This document shows, piece by piece, positions 29,655 to 37,762 of a DNA stretch of 38,743 nt. A program made the translations under genes and the position numbers. The stretch lies in the NCBI GenBank assembly GCA_964443325.1, contig CAYUCL010000020.1:1-38743 (forward strand). Reading direction: 5' to 3'. The notes under the pieces are model-generated. The model saw nothing but the letters and a program-made list of their open reading frames with translations. It was not told the origin of the DNA and ran no database searches. The stretch comes from DAOUVR01 sp034430535 (GTDB lineage: Bacteria > Chloroflexota > Dehalococcoidia > E44-bin15). Position 1 is the first letter of the stretch. Every line of letters begins with the position of its first letter.

Positions 29655-30293
29655 ATGTACATGTATAGGAACAGGGCTTGGCTGGTGCTATTGACCGTGG
29701 TGACGATGGCGATGGTGTTGGGATGTGGCGTGCCAGTGACGCAACAACACATGGAGCAGGGAAATAAGTATTTGGAACAGGGATTGTGGGGAAATGCGAC
29801 TGCAGAGTATACGGAGGCTATTCAGCTTGACCCATGCCTAACCCTCGCCTACGTCAATAGGGCGTTGGCCTATACTCATATGGGAAAGTATGAAATAGCG
29901 ATTGCGGACTGCACAAAGGCTATTGAGCTCGACCCGGATCTTGCCATCGCCTACAGCAACAGGGGAGGCGCCAAATGGGGGAAGGGGGCGTACGACGAGG
30001 CCATAGTCGACTGCACGAAGGCCATCGAGCTTGACGTCATGCTTGCGAGCGCATATATCCACAGGGGAATGTCCTACTGGGTCAAGAGGGAATACGATAA
30101 GGCGGCTGCCGACTTCTTCACAGCTATCGATATCGACCCTGGCGATGCTCAACTGTACTACAATCGAGGATATTGCTACTCCAAAGTTGGTAAGGTTGAC
30201 GATGCCATCAGCGACTTCGAGCAGTGTATCGCGATATCTGATAACCCTGGATTGATTTATAACGCGGAAATCATGCTGCAAAGACTCAAGTAG
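29655..30293 (+). CDS. TPR-repeat lipoprotein
   Basis: This 212-residue protein has a signal peptide ending in the lipobox VLGC (about residue 24), so it is probably anchored outside the membrane. Five tetratricopeptide repeats follow; the first helices read MEQGNKYLEQGLWGNATAEY, and later units contain AYSNRGGAKWGKGAYDEAI and LYYNRGYCYSKVGKVDDAI. TPRs mediate protein-protein contacts; the partner is unknown. The frame is open from 29472, but the region before 29655 has only a TTG and would put the signal peptide inside. The ATG at 29655 (or 29661) is therefore chosen. The gene is not part of the duplication that includes its left neighbour. Confidence 0.82.
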   Translation: MYMYRNRAWLVLLTVVTMAMVLGCGVPVTQQHMEQGNKYLEQGLWGNATAEYTEAIQLDPCLTLAYVNRALAYTHMGKYEIAIADCTKAIELDPDLAIAYSNRGGAKWGKGAYDEAIVDCTKAIELDVMLASAYIHRGMSYWVKREYDKAAADFFTAIDIDPGDAQLYYNRGYCYSKVGKVDDAISDFEQCIAISDNPGLIYNAEIMLQRLK

Positions 30294-30481
30294 GCAGCCA
30301 ACCATGAAAAAGAATCCTACACATCTACGTGTGATCATAAAAGATGAGCCTAATAAAATAGGTAGCTCCTGAAGCTTAGTCCGCCGCCTCTGGCAATGAC
30401 GGTATGTCTGATGAAAGCCGCGCTTGCGCTGACCGCATGCGATGGGACAGTGCCGACTGAGGGCACAACGACTATGGCTGA

Positions 30482-30583
30482 TCCATCAAGAAGGACACCT
30501 ATCCCGGGGCTCCGTACCTGGGTACGGAATATCTGAGCATGGTGTGGTACTGCTTCGACCCACCATTCCCGCCATGGTTCTAG
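30482..30583 (+). pseudogene. C-terminal remnant of a second TasA-like gene
   Basis: The frame ends LSMVWYCFDPPFPPWF and stop, recalling the LQWYCHAPNWPDPAPDLPWW end of the TasA-like protein at 28481. Both ends are followed, after a similar GGCGAGTTTT, by the same 249-bp block. In-frame codons stop upstream at 30479, and 30360-30480 shows no intact frame. The most economical reading is the decayed 3' end of a paralogue. Confidence 0.6.
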
Positions 30584-30609
30584 GTCTGTAGACACTACGC
30601 CTTAAGTTT

Positions 30610-30858
30610 GGCGAGTTTTTCAAGGGCCCTGCCCTTCCCGAAGGGGGCGGGGCCCTTCCCTTTGCCCATCTGAAACCCCCACAAACCCACCCTACAATAT
30701 AGCCTCTGTATGAGGACTGAGGGAGTCCTCTCCCTCAGTTTTCGTGAAGGAAAGGATTCCTTCACGCCTCAGACTTGTCAACCCCCATGTGTCATTGCGA
30801 GGCTTGTCCCAAACATTGTAGGGGCACGGCCCTTCTAAGAAGGGTGCCCCTACTTGAG
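30610..30858. repeat. 249-bp direct repeat, copy 2
   Basis: Near-identical copy of 28507-28755, with a handful of differences in the last 80 nt. It contains family C (30711-30772) and family D (30818-30853) units. Its right end supplies the -35 box of the next promoter. Confidence 0.9.
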
Positions 30859-30882
30859 CATGTCAGCCTGTCGTGGTATAAT
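30854..30882 (+). promoter_or_regulatory. Promoter of the IVVW-repeat beta-propeller lipoprotein gene
   Basis: TTGAGC (30854-30859) and a consensus TATAAT (30877-30882) are 17 nt apart. The -35 box starts one base after the end of a family D repeat. The leader is about 80 nt. Confidence 0.65.
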
Positions 30883-30969
30883 TTGCGCAATGCCTTTCTG
30901 GGGAAAGTGCGCGGCGCAGGCTAGTGAAGAGATGATTGAAGACGCAACGATAAAATCAGGCGGTGATGA

Positions 30970-32071
30970 ATGAACCGGCGCAGGGTCAGCGCTTTTGTGC
31001 TGCTGTTTGTCATCATGGCCATTGCCCTGACTGCGGCGTGCGGCGGTTCACCACCGCTGCCTTCCGTCGGTGAGCAGTTCGCCATCTGCACCGAGGAAGG
31101 CGACCAGGATCATCCCGCCGTCTGGGGGGGTATGGTGGTATGGCAGGACAACCGCAACGGCACCAATGAGACCCACTACAACATCTACGGCTACAAATTC
31201 TCCACCGGTGCGGAGTTCCCCATCTGCACCGAAATAGCCGACCAGCCCATGGAACACGGCCAGATTCTCCCTGCCCTCACCGACGAGTACGTGGTATGGA
31301 CCGATGGGCGCAACTACGGCATCCACGACTGGGAGATATTTGGCTACGACCTCGCCGGCAAAACCGAGTTCCCCATCTGCACCAACCCGACCTGGCAGTA
31401 TGCCGCTGCCATCTCGGGGGACATCGTGGTGTGGGGGGACTACCGCAAGCACAACCATGACATCTACGGCTACGACCTGGCCACCGGTACCGAGTTCTCC
31501 ATTTGCTCCGATCCAGGCACCCAGTTTGACCCTGACATATCGGGGGACATCGTAGTGTGGATAGACAAGCGCAACGGCAACGAGGACATCTACGTATTGC
31601 CGCGCGCCGGGGGTACGCCGCGCAAAGACCATAGTATCCTGCTTTCTATGAATTGNNNNNNNNNNGCTGGACGACCTGGCCGCCGACACCGAGTTCGCCA
31701 TCTGCGCCGATCCAGCCGTGCAAACAGTCCCTGCAGTCTCAGGAGATATCGTAGTGTGGGAGGACCACCGCAACGGCAACGAGGATATCTATGCCTACGA
31801 TGTCGCCACTGGCACCGAGTTCGCTATCTGCACCGATGCGGCGCAGCAGCGCGAGCCGGCGATCTCAGGGGACATCGTTGTCTGGTGGGACGAGCGCAAC
31901 GGCAACGATGACATCTATGGTTACAGCCTTTCCTCCAGGACCGAGTTCGCCATCTGCACCGATGCGGCGCGCCAGTGGCTGCCCGATATCTCAGGTGATA
32001 TTGTGGTGTGGCAGGAGTTTCGTGACGGCTACTGGGACATCTACGGCATCAGGCTGGGGGTGGAAGAGTAG
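30970..32071 (+). CDS. Beta-propeller lipoprotein with SGDIVVW repeats, split by assembly gap
   Basis: The signal peptide ends in the lipobox TAAC (about residues 21-24). The rest is a series of about 45-residue repeats with the pattern SGDIVVW..DxRNGN.DIYGYDL.TGTEF.IC, probably blades of a beta-propeller. Three repeats are intact before the gap and three after it. The ten Ns at 31656-31665 lie inside a blade, and the frames on the two sides do not join. About 50 nt before the Ns (from 31600) no longer fit the repeat and may be misassembled contig end. The true length is unknown. The ligand is unknown. Confidence 0.75.
31656..31665. other. Assembly gap (ten Ns)
   Basis: A run of exactly ten N, typical of scaffolding with unknown gap size. 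It falls in a highly repetitive coding region, which explains the assembly failure. Confidence 0.98.
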
Positions 32072-32095
32072 GGCCAGCAACCTGCTGTGGTTATA

Positions 32096-32451
32096 GTAGG
32101 GGCACGGCCCTTCTAAGAAGGGTTCCCCTACCAGATTCCGTTCACCCTGAGCCTGTCGAAGGGCCTGTCCTGAGTTTACCGAAGGGCCGTTCATGTCTCC
32201 AAAGGCGACTCGCCTATGGCGAGGTTCGACAGGCTCACCACGAACGGCGCATGGCTAACCACGAACGGCTTGATGTGGCTGTCCTCAGCATTTCGGCTTC
32301 CTGTCATTCTGAGCCGAAGGCGAAGAATCTCGGTGGTGCGGGGGTAGGGGCGGGTTTCAAACCCGCCCCTACGATGTTCAAGACGGGCCTCGCAACAATA
32401 AGTCAGCCAGTAGGGTGGGTGCAGCTCTTCAGCGGAAGGGCGCAACCCACC
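32096..32451. repeat. Repeat cluster (families D, F, H, E)
   Basis: D (32096-32131), F (32138-32269) with the 28-nt mini-hairpin inserted at 32196-32223, a TGTCATTCTGAGCCG...AAGAATCTCGG family H unit (32302-32333), a GGGGCGGGTTT/AAACCCGCCCC palindrome (32347-32371) and E (32410-32451). No gene is seen in 32072-32524. Confidence 0.8.
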
Positions 32452-32524
32452 ATTTCCATCCCCTCGACCCGGATTGCCACGTTGCATGAAGGCAGAACAG
32501 AGTTAACGGAGTGGGATACGCGCC

Positions 32525-33577
32525 CTAGGGCGCCCACGAGGGCTGCCAGTCCCAGCTTGGGTTGTTGCTGATGTTGGTCTGGTTGGAGCCGTCAGGGTCT
32601 ATCATATAGATTTCCTTGTAGCCGCGCCACGAGACGAAGGCGATCTTGCTCCCATCCGGTGACCACAGCGGGTGGTCATCCTCAAAGGTGTCGCTGGTAA
32701 GGTTGATGTGGTTGGAGCCATCGGCATCCATGACGAAAATGTCAGACTGGTCATCGAGCAACGATACAAAGGCGATCTTGCTGCCATCAGGGGACCACGA
32801 GGGGCCCCAATCCCACATTGGGTTAACGGTGAGGTTGGTCTGGCTGGTGCCATCAGCCTCCATGACGTAGATTTCACCATCGCCGTCACGGTCAGAGACG
32901 AAGGTGATTTTACTACCGTCCGGTGACCATGAATGATCGGAATCACTAGCGGGGTTGTTGGTGAGGTTGATGTGGTTGGCGCCGTCGTTGTCTATGACGT
33001 AGATTTCCTTGTTGCCGTCGCGGTCGGATGCGAATGCTATCCTGGTTCCATCTGGCGACCACGAGGGATGCGAATCGGCAGCGGGGTTGTTGGTTAGGTT
33101 GGTCTGGTTGGCGCCGTCGGCTTCCATGATGTAGATTTCCTCGTTGCCGTCGCGGTCAGATACGAAGGCAATCCTGCTGCCGTCTGGCGACCAGCATAGG
33201 GCCAAATCGCTGGCCGGGTTATTGGTCAGGTTAATCTGGTTGGAGCCATCGGCGTCCATGATGTAGATCTCGTCATTGCCATCGCGGATGGATATGAAGG
33301 TAATCGCGCTTCCGTCTGGCGACCACAGGGGCTGCCAGTCAAAACCGGCGTTATTGGTCAGGTTGATCTGGTTGGAGCCATCGGCGTCCATGATGTAGAT
33401 CTCGGGGACCGGGGGATTGACATTGGTTTCGCGGTCTGAGGTAAACACGATCTTGCCCTGCGTCGCTGCGGGGGTTGGTGTTGGGGTGGCCTCAGGTCCT
33501 CCGCCGCCACAGCAGGCAAGGACTGAGAGTGCCGCGATGCACGCAAGGGTTATTATTACAATTGCTGTGGCTCTCAC
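32525..33577 (-). CDS. TolB-like PD40 beta-propeller lipoprotein, copy 1
   Basis: This 350-residue protein has a signal peptide with lipobox SVLAC (about residue 22) and a Thr/Pro linker. It then carries seven WD40-like PD40 repeats of about 43 residues, pattern NLTNNP..D..P.WSPDGS.IAF.SDRDGN.EIY.MDADGSNQ. The last blade stops at SWAP, and the N-terminal GKIVFTSDRE strand would complete it, as expected for a closed seven-bladed propeller. TolB-type propellers bind proteins or peptides; the target is unknown. The start is GTG, with GGAGGG upstream. The stop codon lies in a CGCCCTAGGGCG palindrome also present at the end of the paralogue. Confidence 0.87.
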   Translation of the reverse strand: MRATAIVIITLACIAALSVLACCGGGGPEATPTPTPAATQGKIVFTSDRETNVNPPVPEIYIMDADGSNQINLTNNAGFDWQPLWSPDGSAITFISIRDGNDEIYIMDADGSNQINLTNNPASDLALCWSPDGSRIAFVSDRDGNEEIYIMEADGANQTNLTNNPAADSHPSWSPDGTRIAFASDRDGNKEIYVIDNDGANHINLTNNPASDSDHSWSPDGSKITFVSDRDGDGEIYVMEADGTSQTNLTVNPMWDWGPSWSPDGSKIAFVSLLDDQSDIFVMDADGSNHINLTSDTFEDDHPLWSPDGSKIAFVSWRGYKEIYMIDPDGSNQTNISNNPSWDWQPSWAP

Positions 33578-33650
33578 ACATGCCCTCCTTGTTGGAGAAA
33601 GATGCTATAGATGCTATTACGAAAGCTATTTTGTGCTGCTGGATGGCAAA

Positions 33651-33679
33651 AGAATATCACTTGGCAGGCGTGGTGTCAA
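33651..33679 (-). promoter_or_regulatory. Promoter of PD40 lipoprotein copy 1
   Basis: On the minus strand TTGACA (33679-33674) and TATTCT (33656-33651) are 17 nt apart. The sequence TTGACACCAC with a following CCTGC is shared with the paralogue's promoter (35085-35113). Confidence 0.65.
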
Positions 33680-33770
33680 CCTTTTATTAACCGTTCACCC
33701 TGTCCTTCTGCGGAAGGATGTCGACGGGCCTGTCGTGTTCCCTCTCCTCAAAGATATGGGGATAAACATT

Positions 33771-33908
33771 GTAGGGGCACGGCCCTTCTAAGAAGGGTGC
33801 CCCTACCGAAGGGCCGTTCATGGTTCGACAGGCTCACCACGAACGGTGCATGGCTCACCACGAACCGATTGACAATTGGCAGTAGGGGCATTCAATTGAA
33901 ACCCCTAC
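33771..33908. repeat. Repeat cluster (families D and F)
   Basis: D (33771-33806), F (33807-33868), and a short D variant with GTAGGGGC and CCCCTAC arms (33882-33908). The F unit has the uninterrupted GTTCATGGTTCGACAGG junction (33822/33823). The remaining interval to 34013 shows no gene. Confidence 0.8.
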
Positions 33909-34013
33909 CAAGGCGGGGAAGTTCACTGGCGAGGTGTCGAGGCGGAGGGATGGCCAATCACCCGTGGCGCGGAACGAAGGTTAGCCGGTGTCGTGGGCTC
34001 GAATATGCGCGCC

Positions 34014-35012
34014 CTAGGGCGACCATGAGGGGTGCCTATCCTCAGCCGGGTTGTTGGTGAGGTTGGTCTGGTTGGAGCCATCGGCGTCCATGGCGTAGAC
34101 CTCAGAGTCGCCGTCACGTTCAGAGATAAAGGCTATCCTGCTGCCGTCCGGCGACCACGACAACTGATAGTCAACAGCCGGGTTGTTGGTTAGGTTGGTC
34201 TGGTTGGAGCCGTCGTCGCCCATGACGTAGACCTCGGAGTGGCGGGCAAAGGCGATCTTGCTCCCGTCCGGCGACCACGAAGGTGATGCATCGCTAGCTG
34301 GATTATTAGTGAGGTTGATGTGGTTGGAGCCATCGGCGTCCATCACATAGATTTCAAAGTTGCCGTCACGGTCAGAGTGGAAGGCAATCCGGCTCCCGTC
34401 CGGCGACCAGCATAGGGCTAAATCGCTGGCCGGGTCATTGGTGAGGTTGGTCTGATTGGAGCCGTCAGCGTCGACAGCGTAGATTTCACTATTGCCGTCA
34501 CGGTCAGAGACAAAGGCGATCCTGCTCCCGTCGGGGGACCACGAGGGGGCCTGCTCCTTGGCCTCGTTGTTGGTAAGGTTGGTCTGGTTGGAGCCATCGG
34601 CGTCCATGACGTGTATTTCATCGTTGCCGTCACGGTTGGAGACGAAGGCTATCCTGCTGCCATCGGGGGACCAGGATATCTGGAAATCCCGCGCCGGGTT
34701 GTTGGTGAGATTGACCGGGTTGGAGCCATCGGGCTCCATCACATATATCTCCGACTGGCCGTCACGGCTGGTTTGGAAGGCGATCTTGGTGCCATCCGGC
34801 GACCAGGTCGGGGTCCATTCGCTGAGTTTGGTGTTGCTGAGGTTGGTCGGATTGGAGCCGTCGCCGCCCACGACGTAGACCTCAGCGTTGCCATCGCGGT
34901 GAGAGATGAAAGCAATGCTGGCCGGTGATGGTGCTCCGCCCTCACCGCAACCAAGAACTGACAATGGCACGACGCACACAAGTATGGCTATAAAAATTCC
35001 GCTGGCTCTCAT
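34014..35012 (-). CDS. TolB-like PD40 beta-propeller lipoprotein, copy 2
   Basis: This 332-residue paralogue of the protein at 32525-33577 has the same order: signal peptide with lipobox SVLGC (about residue 22) and seven PD40 blades, the last ending in SWSP. The repeats are more alike within each gene than the two genes are overall, so intragenic duplication continues. The ATG at 35012 has GGAGGG at good spacing; five extra codons upstream (35027) are unlikely. The two genes point the same way but are separated by 436 nt of repeats, and each has its own promoter. Confidence 0.87.
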   Translation of the reverse strand: MRASGIFIAILVCVVPLSVLGCGEGGAPSPASIAFISHRDGNAEVYVVGGDGSNPTNLSNTKLSEWTPTWSPDGTKIAFQTSRDGQSEIYVMEPDGSNPVNLTNNPARDFQISWSPDGSRIAFVSNRDGNDEIHVMDADGSNQTNLTNNEAKEQAPSWSPDGSRIAFVSDRDGNSEIYAVDADGSNQTNLTNDPASDLALCWSPDGSRIAFHSDRDGNFEIYVMDADGSNHINLTNNPASDASPSWSPDGSKIAFARHSEVYVMGDDGSNQTNLTNNPAVDYQLSWSPDGSRIAFISERDGDSEVYAMDADGSNQTNLTNNPAEDRHPSWSP

Positions 35013-35084
35013 ACACGCCCTCCTCACTGTTACAAGAAGTGCCCGATATTCCCCGGGGAAGCTGTTTGCCGAGGGGCTAGCACG

Positions 35085-35113
35085 AGACTAGCATCTCGCA
35101 GGTGTGGTGTCAA
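35085..35113 (-). promoter_or_regulatory. Promoter of PD40 lipoprotein copy 2
   Basis: On the minus strand TTGACA (35113-35108) and TAGTCT (35090-35085) are 17 nt apart. The -10 box is weak, but the -35 region is conserved with the paralogue. Confidence 0.5.
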
Positions 35114-35180
35114 CTTTCGGTCATTCTGCCACAGGTAGGCATTGTTGCATGTGAGCTTGCTATAGAGTAGAATTGTTGCA

Positions 35181-36128
35181 ATGAGATATCCTCTACCTGT
35201 TCTGCTGGTCATTCTGCTCCTGGTTATTTCCTTAGCCGGTTGCGCCGGGCCGTCGACCACAAACGGCAATGGTGCATCGAGCACAACCTACCTTCACACT
35301 ACCTTCAGCGTCGGCGATGGACCGCGGGGCGTGTGCTTTGACGGACAGAATATCTGGGTAGCCAACTCCTACGGCGACGACGTGACCAAGCTGAGGGCCA
35401 GCGATGGCGAGTTCCTCGGCAACTTCACTGTGGGTACTGCCCCTCGTCGATTCTGCTTCGATGGCGAAAACATCTGGGTTGCCGGCTATGAAAGCGACAG
35501 CCTGACCAAGCTCAGGGCCAGCGATGGCGAGGTGCTGGGCACCTTTCACGTAGGCCACCGCCCCCGTGACGTTCGCTTCGATGGAGATAACATCTGGATG
35601 ACGAGCCACAGCGGTTGCACCGTGACCAAGCTGAGGCCCAGCGATGGCCAGATGTTGGGCCATTTCCTCGTCGGTCTGTATCCTCAGGGCATCTGCTTTG
35701 AGGGGGAAAATGTGTGGGTAGCAAACGTCGGCGGACTGAGCGTGACCAAGCTCAGGGCCAGCGATGGTGAGCTATTGGGCACCTTCGATGTCGGCGAAAG
35801 CCCCAGGTTCCTCGCTTTTGACGGCGAGAATATGTGGATCACCGACACCGATAGCGGCAGTGTGGTCAAGATGAGGACTAGTGACGGCGAAATCCTGGGT
35901 ACATACAGCGGCGGCGAATCCCCTTACGACATCTGCTTTGACGGGGAGTACATCTGGGTCTCAGACCTCAGGTTAAATCAGGCGCACAAGCTGAGTACCA
36001 GCACCGGCGAGATCCTGGACAGCTATGAGGCTGGTGGCGCTCCTTACGGCATCTGCTGCGACGGGGAGAATATCTGGGTCACTAACTATGTCTATGACAC
36101 CGTCACCAAGCTATATCCCGAGGAGTAG
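35181..36128 (+). CDS. YVTN/NHL-like seven-bladed beta-propeller lipoprotein, copy 1
   Basis: This 315-residue protein has a signal peptide with lipobox SLAGC (about residue 21). Seven repeats of 40 residues follow, pattern FDGENIWVAN..SD.VTKLRASDGE.LG.F.VG..P.G.C. The last repeat is short and would be closed by the N-terminal TFSV strand. Such propellers resemble YVTN, NHL and streptogramin-lyase-like folds; no catalytic residues are evident. The repeats are also obvious in DNA, with a 120-bp period. It starts ten bases upstream of nothing else: its own downstream neighbour begins 10 nt after its stop, so the two form an operon. Confidence 0.85.
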   Translation: MRYPLPVLLVILLLVISLAGCAGPSTTNGNGASSTTYLHTTFSVGDGPRGVCFDGQNIWVANSYGDDVTKLRASDGEFLGNFTVGTAPRRFCFDGENIWVAGYESDSLTKLRASDGEVLGTFHVGHRPRDVRFDGDNIWMTSHSGCTVTKLRPSDGQMLGHFLVGLYPQGICFEGENVWVANVGGLSVTKLRASDGELLGTFDVGESPRFLAFDGENMWITDTDSGSVVKMRTSDGEILGTYSGGESPYDICFDGEYIWVSDLRLNQAHKLSTSTGEILDSYEAGGAPYGICCDGENIWVTNYVYDTVTKLYPEE

Positions 36129-36137
36129 TTTGATTAC

Positions 36138-37070
36138 ATGAAATCAGTTCTGCGCTTGTTGCTGGCGATAGCGGTCCTCCTCATGTTCCTCTCTGGGTGT
36201 TCCTCCGGTCCTGCAACGCCCCAAGTCCAGAGCTTTCCCGCTGGCGATGGACCCTGGGGCATCTGCTGCGATGGGGAGCATGTATGGGTCGCCAACTACT
36301 GGAGCGACACGGTGACCAAGCTCAGCGCCAGCACTGGCGAGATAGTGGGCAACTTCACCGTGGGCCGTGCTCCCCGTGAACTGTGCTTCGATGGGGAGAA
36401 CATCTGGGTGACGAAGCACCTGAGTGACGAGGTGACCAAGATCAGGGCCAGCGATGGTGAGGTGCTGGGCAACTTCGCCGTCGGTCATTATCCCGAGGGC
36501 ATCTGTTACCAGGGGGGAAGCGTTTGGGTGGCAAACCATGCCAACAACACCATGGCCAGGCTCAGGGCCAGCGATGGTGAAGTCCTGGCCACTTTCGAGG
36601 TGGGCAGTGCCCCCCAGGGAGTACACTGCGATGGGCAATACGTGTGGGTGACAGTCTGTGCCAGCGACACTATCGTCAAGCTGAGGCCTGATGACGGCGA
36701 AGTCCTGGCCATGTTTAACCTGGGCAATAATACCTCACCGTTTAAGCTCTGCACTGACAGCGAGGACAATATCTGGGTCACAAACGCCGGCAGGGATACG
36801 GTGACCAAGCTGAGGGCCAGCGATGGCCAGATACTGGGAATCTTTGGTGTGGGCGATGCTCCCCATGGCATATGTTTCGATGGGGAGAACATCTGGGTGG
36901 TCAACGACTGGAGCGACGAGGTGACCAAGCTCAGGGCCAGCGATGGCGAGGTTCTAGACACTTTCCCGGTTGAGGACTATCCCCAGAGCATATGCTTCGA
37001 CGGCAAGTACGTCTGGGTGACAAATGCCTGGGGCGACAGCGTAACCAGGATAAGGGCCGGCGATAACTAG
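36138..37070 (+). CDS. YVTN/NHL-like seven-bladed beta-propeller lipoprotein, copy 2
   Basis: This 310-residue tandem paralogue of the preceding gene has lipobox FLSGC (about residue 21) and seven 40-residue blades with the same FDGENIWV..VTKLRASDGE core. The fifth blade carries a short insert (NNTSPFKLCTDSED). The start ATG lies 10 nt after the previous stop and lacks a strong ribosome site, so translation may be coupled. Both products are presumably anchored on the outer face of the membrane. The binding partner is unknown. Confidence 0.85.
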   Translation: MKSVLRLLLAIAVLLMFLSGCSSGPATPQVQSFPAGDGPWGICCDGEHVWVANYWSDTVTKLSASTGEIVGNFTVGRAPRELCFDGENIWVTKHLSDEVTKIRASDGEVLGNFAVGHYPEGICYQGGSVWVANHANNTMARLRASDGEVLATFEVGSAPQGVHCDGQYVWVTVCASDTIVKLRPDDGEVLAMFNLGNNTSPFKLCTDSEDNIWVTNAGRDTVTKLRASDGQILGIFGVGDAPHGICFDGENIWVVNDWSDEVTKLRASDGEVLDTFPVEDYPQSICFDGKYVWVTNAWGDSVTRIRAGDN

Positions 37071-37163
37071 ATTGTGGTCGCCGCTCATTATGGCGACCAT
37101 CGACGTGCCGTCCACGCCAGTCGGCGGCGCGGATTCCCCCGTTCTAGAGCGGCCAATAAGGTC

Positions 37164-37310
37164 CCGTTCATGTCTCCAAAGGCGACTCGCCTATGGCGAG
37201 GTTCGACAGGCTCACCACGAACGCTGAGGGAGAGGACTCCCTCAGCCCTCCAATACCCACTTGGGAAGGTGGGTTCCATCCTTCTGCGGAAGGATTTCAA
37301 CCACCCTACC
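37164..37310. repeat. Families F and E repeats, F carrying the 28-nt insert
   Basis: The F unit (37164-37223) is interrupted at 37173-37200 by the same 28-nt mini-hairpin as at 32196-32223. A CTGAGGGAG/CTCCCTCAG hairpin follows, then family E (37266-37310) with an ATCCTTC/GAAGGAT core. Confidence 0.8.
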
Positions 37311-37325
37311 GGTGTTGTGGCGCGG

Positions 37326-37354
37326 TTGACAATCTGGCGCAGTATGCGTATGCT
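37326..37354 (+). promoter_or_regulatory. Putative promoter of the GYD-domain gene
   Basis: TTGACA (37326-37331) and TATGCT (37349-37354) are 17 nt apart, about 65 nt before the start codon. Confidence 0.45.
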
Positions 37355-37420
37355 ATTTAACTCAACTGTCAATGGGAGCACAGGGGCCTTCAATAAATAT
37401 CACTAACGGAGGTGGAGCGA

Positions 37421-37708
37421 ATGGCTATTTATGTGATGATGACGACTCTCACCGATGAGGGAAGAAAGACCATCAAGCAGAACCCGGAGCGAATAAAGGA
37501 GGTCAATAAGGAAGTCGAAGACATGGGGGCGAAGATACTGGCCCAGTATGCCCTTCTCGGCCAGTATGATTTCGTTAACATCCTCGAAGCGCCCAACAAT
37601 GAGGTTATAACAAGGGTAGCGATAGAGCTGGGCGCCAGGGGCACCCTCGGCACCCTGACCATGGCCGCCATGACCCTGGACGAATTCATAAAGGGAGTGA
37701 AGAAGTAA
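37421..37708 (+). CDS. GYD-domain protein
   Basis: This 95-residue protein belongs to the GYD-domain family, named for a GYD or GQYD motif, here LLGQYDFVNILEAP (about residues 45-58). The fold is a small ferredoxin-like alpha/beta domain, and the biochemical role is not established. The N-terminal AIYVMMTTLTDEGRKTIKQNPERI and C-terminal TLTMAAMTLDEFIKGV are typical. The ATG at 37421 is preferred to the GTG at 37412, which lies inside the GGAGGTGGAG ribosome site. A truncated copy of its last 17 codons lies at 28751-28804, followed there too by a PsbP-like lipoprotein gene. Confidence 0.88.
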   Translation: MAIYVMMTTLTDEGRKTIKQNPERIKEVNKEVEDMGAKILAQYALLGQYDFVNILEAPNNEVITRVAIELGARGTLGTLTMAAMTLDEFIKGVKK

Positions 37709-37762
37709 CCCTGTTCCAATAAGGCCCTTGTGCTCCTCCCGAATGCGAAAAGGAGTTAGTTA

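Noticed and set aside
32525..37070. CRISPR array, suggested by regular repeated words
   Set aside because: The periodic repeats (about 120-130 bp) are in frame and encode beta-propeller blades. There are no short unique spacers and no cas genes.
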